Shown here: in pieces, positions 62,320 through 64,000 of the stretch
Layout of the letters: each line of letters starts with the position of its first letter
Position numbering within the stretch: position 1 is the first letter of the stretch
NCBI RefSeq assembly: GCF_003344785.1
Contig: NZ_QPMK01000016.1
Span: 1 to 64,000, forward strand
Length of the DNA: 64,000 nt
Source of the DNA: Thalassococcus profundi
GTDB taxonomy: Bacteria; Pseudomonadota; Alphaproteobacteria; Rhodobacterales; Rhodobacteraceae
Direction: 5' to 3'
The notes under the pieces: model-generated
The model's database searches: none
The model's input: the letters and a program-made list of their open reading frames with translations, nothing else
What the model was told of the DNA's origin: nothing
Translations under genes and position numbers: made by a program

Positions 62320-63057
62320 GTGCTCGATATCTCGTTCGCCGGTGCAGCACTTGCGGGGCTGCTGAGCTTCTTCACTCCCTGCATCCTGCCGATGGTGCCC
62401 TTCTACCTGTGTTACATGGCAGGTCTGTCGATGGCGGAACTGCGCAGCGACGCCGGCATCCCGCCGGGCGCGCAAAAGCGTCTTGTGCTGTCGTCGGTGT
62501 TCTTTGCGCTGGGAGTGACGACGATCTTCGTCCTACTGGGTATGGGGGCGACGGCGGTGGGCCGGGCCTTTGCCGACTGGATGGACGTGCTGAAATACGG
62601 CGCCGCGGCGCTCTTGCTGGTCTTCGGGCTGCATTTCCTCGGGATCATCCGCGTGCCGATCCTCTACCGCGAGGCGCGGGTTGACAGCAGCGCGGAGCCG
62701 ACGACTGTGCTGGGCGCCTACGTCATGGGGCTGGCCTTCGGGTTCGGCTGGACGCCCTGCGTCGGCCCGGCGCTGGCGTCGATCCTGATGATCGCCAGCG
62801 GCATGGGCGACATTACCCAGGGGGGGCTACTGCTGCTGGTCTACGGGCTGGCGATGACGGCGCCCTTCGTGGTCGCGGCGCTGTTTTCCGGGCCGTTCCT
62901 GCGCTGGACCGCGCGGCACCGGGACAAGCTCGCGCATGTCGAGAAAGTGATGGGCGGGATGCTCATCCTCTTTGCGATCCTGATCGCGACCGATACGGTA
63001 AACCTGATTGCCGATGCCATGATCCGGTGGTTTCCCGGATGGGTGTCGCTGAGCTGA
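62320..63057 (+). CDS. soxV: Thiol-disulfide transport membrane protein SoxV (CcdA family)
   Basis: A 245-residue protein with six membrane segments. FFTPCILPMVPFYLCYMAG in segment 1 and FGWTPCVGPALASIL in segment 4 carry the Cys pair that moves electrons from cytoplasmic thioredoxin to the periplasm. The start is GTG 62320 with AAGGAG about 10 bases upstream. It supplies reductant to SoxW and SoxS. soxW begins 20 bases after its stop. Confidence 0.92.
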   Translation: MLDISFAGAALAGLLSFFTPCILPMVPFYLCYMAGLSMAELRSDAGIPPGAQKRLVLSSVFFALGVTTIFVLLGMGATAVGRAFADWMDVLKYGAAALLLVFGLHFLGIIRVPILYREARVDSSAEPTTVLGAYVMGLAFGFGWTPCVGPALASILMIASGMGDITQGGLLLLVYGLAMTAPFVVAALFSGPFLRWTARHRDKLAHVEKVMGGMLILFAILIATDTVNLIADAMIRWFPGWVSLS

Positions 63058-63077
63058 CGCTTGGGAGGGCGAAACAT

Positions 63078-63656
63078 ATGAAACACTGGATGACGGGACT
63101 TGCGGCAACGCTGATCGCCCTGCCGGTCTGGGCGGCTGAGCTGGGCGACGACGGCCTGCACAAGACCGACTGGATGCGCGACACCTTCAAGGACCTGCGC
63201 GACGACCTGGCCGAGGCCAATGACGAGGGCAAGCGGCTGGTGCTCTTCTTCGAGCAGCGCGGCTGCATCTACTGCACGCAGATGCATGAAGAGGTGTTTC
63301 CCGATCCCACGATCTCGAACTACATCGAGGAGAACTACTTTGTCGTGCAACTGAACCTGCATGGCGACATCGAGGTGACCGACCTCGACGGAGAATCGCT
63401 GTCCGAGAAGGAGATGGCGCGGAAGTGGCGGGTGATGTTCACGCCGACCATCATGTTCCTGCCCGAAGAGGTGCCCGAGGACACGTCGGCCGCCGAGGCC
63501 GCGGTTGCGGTGATGCCGGGCGCCTTCGGAAAGGGCACCACGCTCGACATGTTCACCTGGGTCAATGAAAAGCGATACCTGCTTGATAACGGTGAGGATT
63601 TTCAGCGATACCACGCGCGGATGATTCAGGAACGCGACAACGGCAAGACCGACTGA
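63078..63656 (+). CDS. soxW: Periplasmic thioredoxin-like protein SoxW
   Basis: A 192-residue protein with a signal peptide (TGLAATLIALPVWA) and a thioredoxin-like domain with active site RGCIYCTQMH near residue 60 and cis-Pro segment VMFTPTIMFLPEE. It receives electrons from SoxV. GGGAGG lies 9 bases before ATG 63078. Confidence 0.92.
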   Translation: MKHWMTGLAATLIALPVWAAELGDDGLHKTDWMRDTFKDLRDDLAEANDEGKRLVLFFEQRGCIYCTQMHEEVFPDPTISNYIEENYFVVQLNLHGDIEVTDLDGESLSEKEMARKWRVMFTPTIMFLPEEVPEDTSAAEAAVAVMPGAFGKGTTLDMFTWVNEKRYLLDNGEDFQRYHARMIQERDNGKTD

Positions 63657-63680
63657 CCGGCCGTGCGTTGAGCGGTATTT

Positions 63681-63696
63681 ATTCACTTCTGTGAAT
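63681..63696. promoter_or_regulatory. SoxR/SqrR-type operator upstream of soxX
   Basis: ATTCACTTCTGTGAAT is a perfect 6-bp inverted repeat with a 4-base centre and fits the ATTC-N8-GAAT pattern of sulfide-responsive repressors. It lies 89 bases upstream of soxX, so the soxX operon appears to have its own promoter. Confidence 0.7.
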
Positions 63697-63784
63697 TTGT
63701 TGTTGCGTGTGTGTGGGCCGGTGGCCTACGGTATACCGGAACGATCCGCCGTCAGAGCGGAAGAGACAAGCCTAGGGAGGGAAC

Positions 63785-64000
63785 ATGAGGCTGACAGCAA
63801 TCACGATGGCCGCGAGCCTGGTGGCGGGGGCGGCCCTGGCCGACGCGGTCGCGCCGGGCGACGTGACCTACACCGAATACGGCGAAATCGAAACATCGCT
63901 CAGCGGCGCGCCCGGCGACGCCGAGGCCGGCGCCAAGGTGATGACCACCCGCGGCCTGGGCAACTGCGTGGCCTGCCACAAGGTCGACGCGCTCGACGCG
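63785..64000 (+). CDS. soxX: Cytochrome c SoxX (3' end outside window)
   Basis: 72 codons are visible. A signal peptide (MTAASLVAGAALA-like, cleavage before DAVAP) is followed by AEAGAKVMTTRGLGNCVACHK with the heme-binding CVACH. SoxX pairs with SoxA to load thiosulfate on SoxYZ. GGGAGG lies 3-4 bases upstream of ATG 63785. It starts the structural sox operon that continues beyond the window. Confidence 0.9.
   Translation, partial: MRLTAITMAASLVAGAALADAVAPGDVTYTEYGEIETSLSGAPGDAEAGAKVMTTRGLGNCVACHKVDALDA

Noticed and set aside
1-64000. tRNA genes, rRNA genes and CRISPR arrays
   Set aside because: No cloverleaf with a conserved T-arm, no rRNA sequence and no regularly spaced direct repeats were noticed. 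A tRNA scan was not possible here.

Overview
The window is high-GC DNA (mostly G/C at third codon positions) from an aerobic alphaproteobacterium. Gene content and order point to the Rhodobacteraceae (Roseobacter group): DmdB/DmdC-like enzymes, a hmu heme-uptake locus with Rhodobacterales-type iron operators, a sox thiosulfate-oxidation locus, a TRAP transporter and KpsC/KpsS capsule genes. The genus cannot be named from the sequence alone. No tRNA, rRNA, CRISPR array, transposase or phage gene was seen; the window looks chromosomal.

Layout. 1-2.6 kb: the end of an HlyD/M50-type gene overlapping a short SecA-like ATPase. 2.6-6.2 kb: a TRAP transporter (dctPQM) with a universal stress gene, in teaABCD-like order. 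6.2-7.0 kb: a stretch with no recognised gene. 7.0-16.3 kb: an iron/heme island. It holds dps behind an Irr-type box, a hemP cluster with uncharacterised small proteins, an IsdG-like monooxygenase plus a VOC protein, hmuSTUV, and the divergent receptor hmuR. Two copies of a GACTAAA-NN-AGTC operator mark the hemP and hmuS/hmuR promoters. 16.4-25.7 kb: central metabolism, with a ThDP enzyme, an FMN hydroxy-acid dehydrogenase, DUF4396 and CIA30 proteins, propionyl-CoA synthetase (TTGCAAA motifs upstream) and malic enzyme. 25.9-30.9 kb: a nucleoside salvage operon cdd-deoA-deoB-add-upp, interrupted by a repeat and a decayed copy of the start of deoB.

30.9-36.4 kb: a SPOR-domain protein, a membrane-anchored protein resembling an inactive M48 peptidase, a 59-residue membrane protein, a DmdB-like acyl-CoA ligase and a sulfotransferase. 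36.5-46.4 kb: a minus-strand fatty-acid or branched-acid oxidation cluster, with two MerR regulators, two acyl-CoA dehydrogenases, a GST, FadA, two tandem paralogous NTF2-like proteins and FadB. 46.5-50.8 kb: two hotdog thioesterases, a MATE exporter, trpB and a DUF2237 protein. 50.8-53.6 kb: a serine hydrolase, pth and rplY. 53.7-58.2 kb: capsule export genes kpsC, a wza/kpsD-like gene and kpsS. 58.3-60.3 kb: riboflavin synthase and an MFS transporter. 60.4-64 kb: the sox locus (soxT-soxR-soxS divergent from soxV-soxW-soxX), with soxX cut by the window end.

The most unusual signal lies between genes. A family of short intergenic elements recurs at least eight times: a conserved box containing CAATAAACCTC, or close to it, followed by one or two hairpins. 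The hairpin arms change between copies while pairing is kept. A second family consists of perfect inverted repeats, two of its three members being doubled, built on CGTTTTYCTCGA-type arms. Neither is tied to an insertion sequence.
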